A stretch of DNA of 37,652 bases from an uncultured Bacteroidota bacterium (GCA_903854205.1 CAINVS010000207.1:1-37652), one strand, 5' to 3'; counted from the stretch's first letter, positions 1 to 10,269 are shown. Notes: generated by a model not told the origin, from the letters alone. Program-made: numbers and translations.

Positions 1-38
1 CTCCCCCAAAAATGCATTGGTTCCGACTTGATTTTTTG

Positions 39-77
39 TTACTTTTGTCTCGTCAGCTACTGACGAGACAAAAGTAA
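39..77. repeat. Perfect 18-bp inverted repeat (ttacttttgtctcgtcag / ctgacgagacaaaagtaa) with 3-nt loop
   Basis: Direct reading: arms 39-56 and 60-77, loop cta; T-rich before and A-rich after. Confidence 0.85.
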
Positions 78-512
78 AAAAGAGCCCGCGGCAGCGTTAT
101 GCGATTTGAACTTGTTTCAACCCTTGATTGGCATAATTAATAATTACTTTCAATGAAGTCTTTTTCATTCTGACTTCGTTAGAAAGCCTCGCTGAATGCA
201 GCGCTTCAGCTGCATTTTCTGCCTTCTCAGAATAAAAGTTGCATTTATTACTTGAATCTAAGAGTTATTAAAAAGGAAATCTGAAAAATAAAGATAAAAC
301 ATTTTTAGTTAAATCAGGAAACTATGTTAAGCTGCAAAATCTTATTAACGGTAATTTGCATCTTTTTGTCTGATACTAAATTATGCTTTTTTTGTATCTT
401 AGCCCTCTAATAGCCGAGAAAAAATCGGCTTTAGTCGAATTGACTTTATGTTACGGGTGTTTTATACTATAATTGTATCGATAAACCCAAAAAATCGATA
501 ATTTACAATCTT

Positions 513-3107
513 ATGAAATTAAACAATTTAGGCTATCTCGCTCTTGGAACTCTACTTCTAATGGGCTGTAAAAATACCTCCAAAATCAGTACCTACGTTG
601 TAGAAGACAGAGAATTGGACGTAGTAGAAGTGACTGCCCCAAAGACCACTTTTGAACGCCTGACCTACAACCCAAGCTATACCCGCAGAAATGACCTGCT
701 GCACACCGCTCTGGATGTGCGTTTTGATTGGCAGAAACAACATCTGCTTGGGAAAGCCACTTTAAAACTCAAGCCAATTTTTTATGATACCGATTCCCTG
801 CGTCTAGACGCAAAAGGATTTGATATTCAAAAAATTGTATTAAAAAATGGCACTACCGAAACGCCACTTAAATATGTTTATAACGACAGGAAAAATATTT
901 TTATAAAACTCGACCGACCTTACAAACGCAGTGAGGAATATACAATTTATATTGAATATACCGCCAAGCCAAACGAGCTGCCACTGGGCGGTTCGGCTGC
1001 AATCACCGCAGATAAAGGTTTGTATTTTATCAATCCCTTAGGTGAAGAACCCGGCAAGCCGCAGCAAATCTGGACACAGGGTGAAACAGAATCTAGCTCC
1101 TGCTGGTTTCCAACTATCGACCGCCCTAATGAGCGCACGACTCAGGAAATTTATATCACAGTAGAGGATCGTTTTAAAACACTTTCCAACGGATTATTGA
1201 AATCATCTGCCAAAAACGCTGACGGAACCCGCACCGATTATTGGGTGATGGATCTGCCGCATGCGCCTTATCTTTTTATGATGACAGTTGGTGAATTTGC
1301 TGTTGTAAAAGATGATTGGAAGGGAATGCTTTTGGAGTATTATGTAGAACCGCAGTTTGAAAAGGATGCCAAAAATATTTTTCCCTTAACAGGAGAAATG
1401 CTCAGCTTTTTCTCCGAACGTTTTGGTGTGAAATATCCATGGCAAAAATACTCGCAGGTAGTTGTTCGCGACTATGTTTCAGGAGCCATGGAAAATACAA
1501 CTGCAGTAATCTTCGGCGATTTTATTCAGATGGACAGCCGTTCTCTTTTGGATAACAGCGATATGAACGAAGGAATTGTGGCGCATGAAATGATGCACCA
1601 CTGGTTCGGGGATTTTGTTACCTGCGAAAGCTGGGCCAATCTGCCTTTGAATGAATCCTTTGCAAATTATAGCGAATACCTTTGGTTTGAACATAAATAC
1701 AGCCGCGATCATGCCGATTATATTCGCATGAATGAAATTCGCGGATACCTCAATCAGGCCACAATCCAAAATGATGCTCAAGCACTTATTCGCTACAGCT
1801 ATGCTGATAAAGAGGATATGTTCGATGCGCACAGCTACAATAAAGGCGGTGCCGTTCTTCATATGTTGCGCAAATATTTGGGCGATGATGCCTATTTTGA
1901 GGGACTCAGAGTATATCTGGAAAATAACAAATTTGGCGCAGCAGAGGTACATGATCTGCGACTCGCTTTTGAAAAAGTGAGCGGTGAAGACCTGAACTGG
2001 TTCTTCAATCAATGGTTTATGACCAAAGGACATCCTAAATTGGAAATTACCCGAAAATTCGATCCGACCAACAAAAAGGTACAGGTTACTTTGGAACAGA
2101 CTCAACTGCATTCAAAAAGTACTGTTTTTGTATTGCCCATGACTATTGATGTTTATACAGATGCTAACAGCAAACCGACAAGACATCATATCCGCATGAC
2201 GGAACAAAAGCAAACCTTTGAATTTCCCGTAAATGGAACACTGCAATGGACTGCAGTAGATGCAGAACGTGTCATTCTTTGCGAAAGAAAAGAAGAACAG
2301 ACTATACAGGAATTGACAGCACAGTATACAAAATCAAAACGCTTTGAGGACCGTTATGAAGCAATTCGCGAATTGCGTTACAAGCAAAATGGCAATCCTG
2401 AAGTACACGCTACATTTGAAGCTGCACTTTCTGACCCCTTCTGGGTATTGCGCTCCAATGCCATTGATGATATTAAAATTGATATGGAAAAGGATGCAGG
2501 CATCATTCAAAAAATTGAAAATCTGGCTGTAAATGATCCGCGTCCCGATGTACGAGCTGCTGCGGTTGAACGATTGGGTGGATTCAGAGACAAAAAATAT
2601 CTGATTACTTTCAAAACAATTTTTACCAACGAAAAGTCTTATAGAGTTTTAAACTCTACACTTCAGGCAATCGAAAAAATCGATTCTAAAACTGCTCGTG
2701 AAATTGCCCGTAAGATTGAAGCTGAAACAGAAAGTACAACGCTGCTGTTGGCTATTGCAGAACTTTACAGCAAGAGTGCCGACAAGAGTTTGAGTTCATT
2801 TTATGAGAACAATTGGAAAAAAATGACGGATTATAGCGGAATAACCTTTTTTGAGAATTTTACAGATTTTCTGCTTGAAATTAAAGATGAAAGTTTTGTA
2901 GGTCAAAAGGTAGATTTCCTAAAAGAAGTGGGACTTAATCAGAAAAATAATCCTTGGCACCGTTATGGAGCAGCAGCTTCACTGAAAACGCTGAAGAGCA
3001 GTTTTAGCGGCAAAGCATTGGAATCAAAAATTCAGACAGCATTTGAAGAAGTGATCTCAAAAGAAAGCAATTCAACACTCAAGAATCTCTATAAGAACTG
3101 GAAATAA
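513..3107 (+). CDS. M1 family metallopeptidase (aminopeptidase N-like), lipoprotein, C-terminal HEAT-like region
   Basis: GAMEN motif, HEMMH-18 residues-E zinc site (HEMMHHWFGDFVTCESWANLPLNE), lipobox-like LLLMGC near N-terminus. Confidence 0.95.
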   Translation: MKLNNLGYLALGTLLLMGCKNTSKISTYVVEDRELDVVEVTAPKTTFERLTYNPSYTRRNDLLHTALDVRFDWQKQHLLGKATLKLKPIFYDTDSLRLDAKGFDIQKIVLKNGTTETPLKYVYNDRKNIFIKLDRPYKRSEEYTIYIEYTAKPNELPLGGSAAITADKGLYFINPLGEEPGKPQQIWTQGETESSSCWFPTIDRPNERTTQEIYITVEDRFKTLSNGLLKSSAKNADGTRTDYWVMDLPHAPYLFMMTVGEFAVVKDDWKGMLLEYYVEPQFEKDAKNIFPLTGEMLSFFSERFGVKYPWQKYSQVVVRDYVSGAMENTTAVIFGDFIQMDSRSLLDNSDMNEGIVAHEMMHHWFGDFVTCESWANLPLNESFANYSEYLWFEHKYSRDHADYIRMNEIRGYLNQATIQNDAQALIRYSYADKEDMFDAHSYNKGGAVLHMLRKYLGDDAYFEGLRVYLENNKFGAAEVHDLRLAFEKVSGEDLNWFFNQWFMTKGHPKLEITRKFDPTNKKVQVTLEQTQLHSKSTVFVLPMTIDVYTDANSKPTRHHIRMTEQKQTFEFPVNGTLQWTAVDAERVILCERKEEQTIQELTAQYTKSKRFEDRYEAIRELRYKQNGNPEVHATFEAALSDPFWVLRSNAIDDIKIDMEKDAGIIQKIENLAVNDPRPDVRAAAVERLGGFRDKKYLITFKTIFTNEKSYRVLNSTLQAIEKIDSKTAREIARKIEAETESTTLLLAIAELYSKSADKSLSSFYENNWKKMTDYSGITFFENFTDFLLEIKDESFVGQKVDFLKEVGLNQKNNPWHRYGAAASLKTLKSSFSGKALESKIQTAFEEVISKESNSTLKNLYKNWK

Positions 3108-3144
3108 CAGCGCAAAGAATTCCTCCGGGAATAACCTAAAAAAT

Positions 3145-4251
3145 ATGATATTAAATCGCAATGCCCGCTACGGCGGGCTTGTTTTTGCAATTTTACTGAC
3201 GTTTTACTCATGCAGCGGCTCTCCTGAAAAGGAAAGCGCTGCATTGCCTTATCAGTATCCCAGAGATACTGTATGGAGGGGTATTCCCATGCAAAAAAAG
3301 CATCAGCTATATTTAAAAAATTGTCTGCCTTCACCTGTTGATACAATTCTGCATATTGCAAAATCTGCAGTTGAATTTAATTATTACGCTGGCAGGTCCG
3401 AATCTGAGTTGCCAAGTCTTGCGCTTCAGCTCAAAAAGCAGCAGGTTTTTAACTATCAGTTTCTAAAAGCCTTGGGTGTGCCTACTGACAAAGAGGCTAG
3501 GGAAAAACTTAAATTTCTTAACCTCACAGGACGTGGGCTTACGCATGTACCGCCGGAATTGGGCATTCTGAAAAATCTGAGCGACCTGCAATTGAGCGAT
3601 AACACCATTCGAAGCTTGGGTGCTTCACTATTTTTTTGCAGAACATTGAAGAAGATAGACCTCAGTTCAAATATAGTGGACCATATTCCACCGGAAATCA
3701 GTTATTTGAATAATCTCGAAGAACTTATTCTTCGAGATAACCGTTTGAATAGCCTACCGGGAAATTTTTCGCAGTTACGAAATCTCAAAGTATTGGATTT
3801 GAGCAATATGCACAGAAATCTTTCTCGAGGGTACAATAATTTCAGTTATATACCGCCCTCTATCTGTAATTTACCCAATTTGGAAAAGCTTCTTTTGGAA
3901 AAACTGCCAATTAAATTAATTCCTGTGAACATTGTCTATCTGAAGAAATTGAAGGTGTTGAGCCTTAACGGCTGTTATGAACTGAATGTTTACAACGCCA
4001 TTCGAATTCTGTCGCAAATAACTGAATTACAGGTACTCGACATTTCATTTACCGGAACAACAAAAGTTCCTAACGAAATATTACTGCTAAAAAATCTGAA
4101 GGTCTTGGTCTGGCAAGAGGAAGGAAACAGCAATCAGGAAGAGATTGCCCGTTTGAAAACATTAATGCCCAATACCAAAATATATTCAGGCAATGAATCC
4201 AGGCCATTTTTAAGAGGAAACTCCATTAATACAATTCTCAATGGTTATTGA
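3145..4251 (+). CDS. Leucine-rich-repeat lipoprotein
   Basis: Repeated LxxLxxLxLxxNxLxxLP units; N-terminal signal with FYSC lipobox-like end. Confidence 0.88.
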   Translation: MILNRNARYGGLVFAILLTFYSCSGSPEKESAALPYQYPRDTVWRGIPMQKKHQLYLKNCLPSPVDTILHIAKSAVEFNYYAGRSESELPSLALQLKKQQVFNYQFLKALGVPTDKEAREKLKFLNLTGRGLTHVPPELGILKNLSDLQLSDNTIRSLGASLFFCRTLKKIDLSSNIVDHIPPEISYLNNLEELILRDNRLNSLPGNFSQLRNLKVLDLSNMHRNLSRGYNNFSYIPPSICNLPNLEKLLLEKLPIKLIPVNIVYLKKLKVLSLNGCYELNVYNAIRILSQITELQVLDISFTGTTKVPNEILLLKNLKVLVWQEEGNSNQEEIARLKTLMPNTKIYSGNESRPFLRGNSINTILNGY

Positions 4252-5041
4252 TACTTCTGTCTTGGAAGCAAAAATCAGTTTTGAAGAAGTGCTGGGCAAA
4301 AAACTTAGAGTTCAGACACTTAAACACCCTTTAGCAGGAGAAAAACCCATACTTGTCTTTTTGCATGAGGGACTTGGCTGCATTGAACTTTGGAAAGGGT
4401 TTCCACTAAAACTTGCCGCTGCACTGCAGATGAATGCTATTGTTTACGAAAGACAGGGTTATGGACAGTCGCAGCATTTGGATCTCCCTAGACCGACTGA
4501 TTATTTGGAAAAAGAAGCATTGGATTGGCTTCCGGCCTTATTGGCTAAACTGAAAATTGAAAAACCGATTTTGGTGGGACACAGTGATGGCGGTAGTATA
4601 GCATTAGTCTACGCCGGCGCCTATCCATGTACTGCTGTCATCAGTGAAGCTGCACATATATTCGTGGAAGAGGTTACATTAGAGGGTATAGAAGCCGTTA
4701 AGAACCATCCGCAGTTGGATCTTATCAAACAAAAACTGAGCAAATATCACGAAGAAAAAACGACTGACATTTTCAGTGCCTGGGCCGATACATGGCTTTC
4801 TCCGGGTTTCAGGGATTGGAATATCAGTTCCTATCTGCAGGGGATCAGTTGCCCCGTTCTGATCATTCAGGGGAAAGATGATGAGTATGCCACAGAACTT
4901 CAGGTGACAAAAATTTTGGAAGCGATGCCAAATGCGACTGTTGGGCGGAAATTCATGCCCGAAAAATGTGCGCATATACCGCATCTGCAGGCAGAGGAGG
5001 CAGTAATTGATGAAATGTTGGACTTTATAAAAGGACTATAA
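4241..5041 (+). CDS. Alpha/beta hydrolase
   Basis: GHSDGGS nucleophile elbow, FLHEGLG oxyanion region, late His (CAHIPH); ATG overlaps upstream stop by 11 nt. Confidence 0.9.
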   Translation: MVIDTSVLEAKISFEEVLGKKLRVQTLKHPLAGEKPILVFLHEGLGCIELWKGFPLKLAAALQMNAIVYERQGYGQSQHLDLPRPTDYLEKEALDWLPALLAKLKIEKPILVGHSDGGSIALVYAGAYPCTAVISEAAHIFVEEVTLEGIEAVKNHPQLDLIKQKLSKYHEEKTTDIFSAWADTWLSPGFRDWNISSYLQGISCPVLIIQGKDDEYATELQVTKILEAMPNATVGRKFMPEKCAHIPHLQAEEAVIDEMLDFIKGL

Positions 5042-5055
5042 GTCTGAGCTCCTTA

Positions 5056-5352
5056 TCAATAATCCTGCGGCATTTTTCTAGCACGTTCAATCAGATCCAA
5101 TTCCTTTTTGGAAATTTTACCATCGGAAGTAGAACGGTTTTGAGCCTCAGTATCTGAGATGTGAGGACCCAGATCTTTTGCATCCGGTGAAACAAGTATG
5201 CTTTTTGAGTTGCCGATAACAACCTGATCGAGCTTGGGCAGATCCTTTTTGGGTATGGTAACCTTTGGTTTGGTAGGCTGTTGTGCTGTTGCAAACTGCG
5301 AAAAGGCTATAGATACAAAAAATGGCAGTATATAATAAAGTAAAGTTTTCAT
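5056..5352 (-). CDS. Small secreted hypothetical protein (98 aa)
   Basis: N-terminal signal peptide ending ATAQ; shares KKDL, IGN and DG[KR]xSK with the neighbouring ORF. Confidence 0.7.
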   Translation of the reverse strand: MKTLLYYILPFFVSIAFSQFATAQQPTKPKVTIPKKDLPKLDQVVIGNSKSILVSPDAKDLGPHISDTEAQNRSTSDGKISKKELDLIERARKMPQDY

Positions 5353-5378
5353 AAGTTGCTATTTTTGAAATAGATAGA

Positions 5379-5678
5379 TTATTTACTGATTGTTTCGTGT
5401 ATCATTTTTGAATTATTGATAATGGCAGTTTCTTCCTTGGAGGATCTTCCGTCACCCATTAGGGCCATGTCATTTAATTCCTTTTCCTGTTTTTCCAATT
5501 GAGCTAGCGTTTCTTTTCTTTCAGGGTTACCGATTTGTTGTGTTAAATCTTTTTTGACAAAAGGTTTAGTTGCCCCAATTCTTCCTTCAGGGTTTGGTCT
5601 GTTGATCTGAGCACTTAAAGCTGTAAGGCTGTTTATTAATATCACAAATCCAATTATTGTCAGTTTCAAAGCTTTCAT
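5379..5678 (-). CDS. Small secreted hypothetical protein (99 aa), likely paralogue of 5056..5352
   Basis: N-terminal signal peptide ending LSAQ; shared short motifs. Confidence 0.7.
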   Translation of the reverse strand: MKALKLTIIGFVILINSLTALSAQINRPNPEGRIGATKPFVKKDLTQQIGNPERKETLAQLEKQEKELNDMALMGDGRSSKEETAIINNSKMIHETISK

Positions 5679-5734
5679 GTTTTTGTTTTTAGATTATAAG
5701 GCACTAAATTAACCATTTTTTTTCTTATTTTCAA

Positions 5735-5742
5735 TATCTTTG
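5735..5742 (+). promoter_or_regulatory. Bacteroidetes-type -7 element TATCTTTG upstream of SGNH gene
   Basis: Matches TAnnTTTG, 25 nt before ATG at 5768; no clear -33 TTG. Confidence 0.4.
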
Positions 5743-5767
5743 CAGGCTTTTAAATGCTTTTTAACAA

Positions 5768-7291
5768 ATGCCTTATCAATTTCTGAAAGCTTTTGCTGTC
5801 TGTCTGTTCGCCATGCTCCTCATATTTGCATATGAGGCCCTGCATCCTCATATACCTTTACTCGGACAATTTGAAAGCTCACATTTTTGGACGGGCTATA
5901 AAGATCCTTTACCCGACTCTACATTGTCTGTTCCCGACAGCAGTGAATTCGTAGAAGCGCTTGCAGAATTTGAATTCGACACCATAATTGTTGAAAACGA
6001 CAGCAGCGGACCGACCAGGATGATTTATAAAAAAGGAGATACTTCTTTTTTTAAATCAGAACCCATTGCACTCAGCAGAGAAGACAGCCTCGCGTTGGCC
6101 GAGCTTGATAAATATACAGGTATCCACCACCTGAATGACTTTTTCAACAAAATGCAGGAGTTACGTCAGGGAAAACGCAAACGGGTAAGAATTGCCTATT
6201 TTGGTGACTCCACAACTGAAGGAGATATGATTGTCTCAGATTTGCGCAATTTACTGCAGGGTATTTTTGGGGGCAGGGGAGTAGGCTTTGTATCTGTAGC
6301 ACCGCATGGTACAAATTTCAGAAGATCCATAAGGCACAAACCCAGTGATAATTGGACAACGGTGAATTATTTCAGAAAAAATCAAAATGCAGAATTTTCC
6401 TTCGGGTTATCCGGAGATTATGGCAGTTCTGCCGGAGCAAGTATGAACCGTGCGCATAAACTTTCTTTTAAACCGGCTTCCGGAAGCAGTTTTGATAAGG
6501 TTTATCTTTTCCACGGCAGGGGTAATGAGGGTATTATTCCAAATGTTTTGGCTGTATTGAATGGAGCGGATTCTGTCAGTTATGATTTAAACGGACAACA
6601 GGCTGTAAATAAATTAATTATATCAGAACAAAAGTCCAATTCAGTAGATCTGGCCTTCAATTTTCCGGCAGCTTTCCCTATTTTCGGCCTCAGCTTCGAG
6701 TCAGATAACGGACTTTTGGTCGACAACCTGGCAAAACGGAGCGACAGCGGTTCCCATTTTAGCAGAATCAGCAAAGAAGTGCTCAGTCAATTCCATGAAT
6801 ATCTTGGCTTTGACCTTATCATTCTTCATTTTGGTGCTAATGTATTGACTTCGAATACAAACTATTCCTTCTATGAAAATGTTATGATAGCTACAGTTCG
6901 CCATTTTCAGCAGGCGATGGGTGACATTCCGGTGCTGCTTGTTGGCACAAGTGACCGTGTTATCAAAGCCGAAGGGACAGAAAAAACCAGTCCGGCAGTA
7001 TACGGACTTTTGAAAGCACAAAAAAGAGCAGCGGTGAAAACACATAGCCCTTTTATAGATCTTTTCAAACTGATGGGTGGAGAGGGAACCATGCTGAAAT
7101 GGGCAAAATCCGGAAAAGCTGCCCCCGATTATGTGCATTTTAGTGCCAAAGGGGCCAATGAGGTGGCAAAAATTGTCTTTGAATATTTAGCTGATGGTTA
7201 CGAGGCTTATGCCAATGAAAAAATAAAAACGCCAAAGCCCGGTCTGATGACGGATGCATTACAGGAACATAAGGTAAAAACCGGACAATGA
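5768..7291 (+). CDS. SGNH/GDSL-family hydrolase with N-terminal membrane anchor/signal
   Basis: FGDSTTEGD block I, HFGAN block III-like, DYVHFSAKG block V (D-x-x-H). Confidence 0.8.
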   Translation: MPYQFLKAFAVCLFAMLLIFAYEALHPHIPLLGQFESSHFWTGYKDPLPDSTLSVPDSSEFVEALAEFEFDTIIVENDSSGPTRMIYKKGDTSFFKSEPIALSREDSLALAELDKYTGIHHLNDFFNKMQELRQGKRKRVRIAYFGDSTTEGDMIVSDLRNLLQGIFGGRGVGFVSVAPHGTNFRRSIRHKPSDNWTTVNYFRKNQNAEFSFGLSGDYGSSAGASMNRAHKLSFKPASGSSFDKVYLFHGRGNEGIIPNVLAVLNGADSVSYDLNGQQAVNKLIISEQKSNSVDLAFNFPAAFPIFGLSFESDNGLLVDNLAKRSDSGSHFSRISKEVLSQFHEYLGFDLIILHFGANVLTSNTNYSFYENVMIATVRHFQQAMGDIPVLLVGTSDRVIKAEGTEKTSPAVYGLLKAQKRAAVKTHSPFIDLFKLMGGEGTMLKWAKSGKAAPDYVHFSAKGANEVAKIVFEYLADGYEAYANEKIKTPKPGLMTDALQEHKVKTGQ

Positions 7292-8529
7292 AAAAAAGAT
7301 TTATATTTGGCGTTTTGGCGTTTTGCGCACTTGCTGCAATTTGTACAGCGTCAAAACATGAACCGACCGCAAAAAAAATAAAAGTAAAACCACCGATAGA
7401 ATATATGCCGGTGCCATCCTTTGTAAACGAGACTGCCAATTATATTCATTATAAAGAGCAGCTGAGCCCCTTTTTCGAAAAACTGCGACAGCTTAAAAAT
7501 GGAGAGATTTCTCGTTTGCACATTCTGCACATTGGCGATTCTCATCTGCAGGCGGGTTTTCTACCGGGTGAATTGCGATATCTTTTACAGGCAACATTTG
7601 GCAATGCAGGCCGCGGATTGGTTTTTCCTTATCAGATAGCGAAAACAAATGCACCTTTCGATATCAGAACAGAGTCGAATATAGAGTGGGAATGTTCGCG
7701 TAATATCAATATCAATCATGATGTACCTATAGGTGTATGCGGTTATAGCATGCGTACGGCTAAATCCGGATTTACAGTCGATATTCAATTAAAAAATCAT
7801 GAAGACCATTTTAATAAGGTCAGTATTTTGGGAAATAACTCAGAAGAGGCTTTTAATATTGAACTTTGGGGTGAACCAGAGTCTGTATTAGCCATCCAAA
7901 AAACACCTTTTAAAGCCGGTTCCTGTTTTCTTTTGGACAAACCCCGAACAGGTATGACTGTGAGCGGGAAAAAAGTTGTAGAGGGAGCTGCTTATTTTAC
8001 CATGCAGGGACTGTTGCTTGAAAATACCGAAAATAAAGGAATTCTTTACAGTGCAGCGGGTGTGAATGGAGCAAGTTATTATTCATACAACCGTTCTGAA
8101 CAGTTTATAGAGCAGTTGACTGCTCTGGAGCCGGATCTGATTATAGTTTCACTTGGAACCAACGAAGCTGCCGATGCAAATATGTCTCTGCCTTTTATTC
8201 AAAAACAGGTAATGGGCTTTTTGGAAAACCTGAAAAAAAACAGCAACTGCAAATCTATATTAATTGTTACGCCGCCAGATATTTATCTGCGCAGCCGCTA
8301 CAAGACCAAGCACAGCATGGAATTGGCCGAGATGATGCACGATGTAGCAAAATCATATGGAGGAATTGCAATTTGGGATTTTTATGAAGTAATGGGCGGT
8401 TATGGTTCCGTCAATAGTTGGTTCAATGCCAATTTGGCCGCAAACGACCGTATTCATTACTCTATAGAGGGTTATAAACTTCAGGCACAGCTCCTGTTTA
8501 AGGCAATGATGAAAGCTTTTGAACAATAA
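7288..8529 (+). CDS. SGNH/GDSL-family hydrolase
   Basis: HIGDSHLQAG, SLGTNEA, DRIHYSIEGY motifs; ATGA overlap with upstream gene. Confidence 0.85.
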   Translation: MKKRFIFGVLAFCALAAICTASKHEPTAKKIKVKPPIEYMPVPSFVNETANYIHYKEQLSPFFEKLRQLKNGEISRLHILHIGDSHLQAGFLPGELRYLLQATFGNAGRGLVFPYQIAKTNAPFDIRTESNIEWECSRNININHDVPIGVCGYSMRTAKSGFTVDIQLKNHEDHFNKVSILGNNSEEAFNIELWGEPESVLAIQKTPFKAGSCFLLDKPRTGMTVSGKKVVEGAAYFTMQGLLLENTENKGILYSAAGVNGASYYSYNRSEQFIEQLTALEPDLIIVSLGTNEAADANMSLPFIQKQVMGFLENLKKNSNCKSILIVTPPDIYLRSRYKTKHSMELAEMMHDVAKSYGGIAIWDFYEVMGGYGSVNSWFNANLAANDRIHYSIEGYKLQAQLLFKAMMKAFEQ

Positions 8530-8561
8530 TTTTAGCGAGAAATACATGTTTTATAATAAAT

Positions 8562-8583
8562 AAGCCCTTCGGGGCTTTTTTTT
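8562..8583 (+). terminator. Intrinsic terminator with UUCG tetraloop
   Basis: aagccc-ttcg-gggctt followed by T8. Confidence 0.9.
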
Positions 8584-8779
8584 GTAAAAAACTGTAACCT
8601 TCCATTTATTTCGCATTAGGATATTATAACATCACAAAAAAATCAGAAGAGGTTAAAGTCTTTAAAAAAAAATGTAACTAAAAAGAAAACAGTGTATTAC
8701 AAAAAAATAAAATAAAATAACAAAAAATACCAAACCTTAGGACAAAAAAATTCATTTAAAAATTTAAAATTCCACAACT

Positions 8780-9646
8780 ATGAGAACTGTAAAAGTCTTC
8801 GGTTGCCTTTTGGCGGCCCTCTCCCTCATTGTCCCTTTCAGCCTCATTGCACAAGAGGACAATATGATGACAGAATCCGGGCAAAAAATTAAATCACAGC
8901 CCCGCGATGCCATATACAAAACCAATCTGGGCGAACGTATGCCTTTGGCTCATAATCACGTGCAAGAGCGTGATGTACTTTGGGAAAAACGCATCTGGAG
9001 AGAAATTGATGTAAAAGAGCTTCGCAATCATCACTTTTCCTATGAAAAACGTCACTTCGTATCCATTCTTTTCGATGCGGTTATAAAAGGGGATATAACA
9101 GCTTACAGCGCTGTAGATGATGAATTTACTCAAATATTCTCTTCTAAAGAGCTAAATGCCACAATCAACCGTTGTGACACAATTCAGATCACAGATGAAG
9201 TGACAGGTATGGTCAGAGATGTACCGGTGATGGATGAATTTAATCCCAATGCTGTTACGAGATTCCGTATCAAGGAAGTGACTTATTTCGACAGTAAACT
9301 TAGTCGTATGAACACCCGTATCCTTGGTATCGCACCTATTATGAACCGTTATGACAACAGTGGAAACTTCATTGCATCTGCACCGGTATGCTGGTTCTAT
9401 TACGATGAACTGCGCCCTGTATTGGCTAAAGAAGCAATGTTCAGCAGTAACAGCGATACTAAAAATCTGACTTGGGACGATGTATTCGAAAGCCGTATCT
9501 TTGCAAGCTATATCACAAAAGAATCAAATGTTCGCGATGTTCGCCTGCAGGATGTTTATAGCGGAGTCGATATTTTGCACGAGTCCGATAAAATAAAAGA
9601 AGGTATTCGAAATTATGAAGCAGACCTCTTCTCTGAGGGTAATTAG
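8780..9646 (+). CDS. gldN: Gliding motility / T9SS component GldN (PorN) family protein
   Basis: Signal peptide; VLWEKRIWREIDVKE, ITAYSAVDDEFT, FRIKEVTYFDSKLSRMNTRILGIAPI as in GldN family. Confidence 0.85.
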   Translation: MRTVKVFGCLLAALSLIVPFSLIAQEDNMMTESGQKIKSQPRDAIYKTNLGERMPLAHNHVQERDVLWEKRIWREIDVKELRNHHFSYEKRHFVSILFDAVIKGDITAYSAVDDEFTQIFSSKELNATINRCDTIQITDEVTGMVRDVPVMDEFNPNAVTRFRIKEVTYFDSKLSRMNTRILGIAPIMNRYDNSGNFIASAPVCWFYYDELRPVLAKEAMFSSNSDTKNLTWDDVFESRIFASYITKESNVRDVRLQDVYSGVDILHESDKIKEGIRNYEADLFSEGN

Positions 9647-9738
9647 ATACTTAGGAAATACTGCAAATCCTAATAGTACTATAAAATTAAACTTTTAAGT
9701 TATATTTTGTGTTACAATTTTCAGATAATACGGCAGTA

Positions 9739-10269
9739 ATGATATTAAATTCAATTTTTAGATATATTCTATTGCCGAGCTTCACTTTGTTGCTCGGCAT
9801 TTCTTTTGTTTCCGGACAAAGCATGTCAACCGATTTTAAAAAAACAATTGATGGCCTGCTCAATTTTTCTGTACCTGCAATTGGCTGTACTGAATTAAGA
9901 AACCAACTTTTTTTTAGCTCGGAGAAGCTCATACTTTTGGATGCCCGTGAAGACAGGGAGTTCGAAGTTAGTCATCTGAAAGGGGCAATTCATATTGGTT
10001 TTAACAATTTTACTATTGATGCAATTCAGAATATTTCAAAAAAATCGAAGATTATTATATACTGTTCAGTCGGTTATAGAAGTGAAAAGATTGGAGAACA
10101 GTTAAAAAATGCCGGATATTTAAATGTCAGTAATCTTTATGGGGGAATATTCGAATGGAGTAATTTGGGTTATCCCATTGTAAAAGGAAATTCTTCTCAC
10201 ACGACAAGTGTACATGCCTACGACCAATCTTGGGGTAAATGGTTGAAAAAGGCCAATAAAGTTTATTAG
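9739..10269 (+). CDS. Rhodanese-like domain protein, secreted/membrane-anchored
   Basis: LLDAREDREFEVSHLKGAIHI and active-site loop CSVGYRS; start chosen at internal ATG preceding hydrophobic segment (ORF track starts at 9709). Confidence 0.85.
   Translation: MILNSIFRYILLPSFTLLLGISFVSGQSMSTDFKKTIDGLLNFSVPAIGCTELRNQLFFSSEKLILLDAREDREFEVSHLKGAIHIGFNNFTIDAIQNISKKSKIIIYCSVGYRSEKIGEQLKNAGYLNVSNLYGGIFEWSNLGYPIVKGNSSHTTSVHAYDQSWGKWLKKANKVY

Noticed and set aside
1479-2111. 210-aa ORF antisense to the M1 aminopeptidase gene
   Set aside because: Fully antisense to a strongly supported CDS, no recognisable domain; typical shadow ORF.
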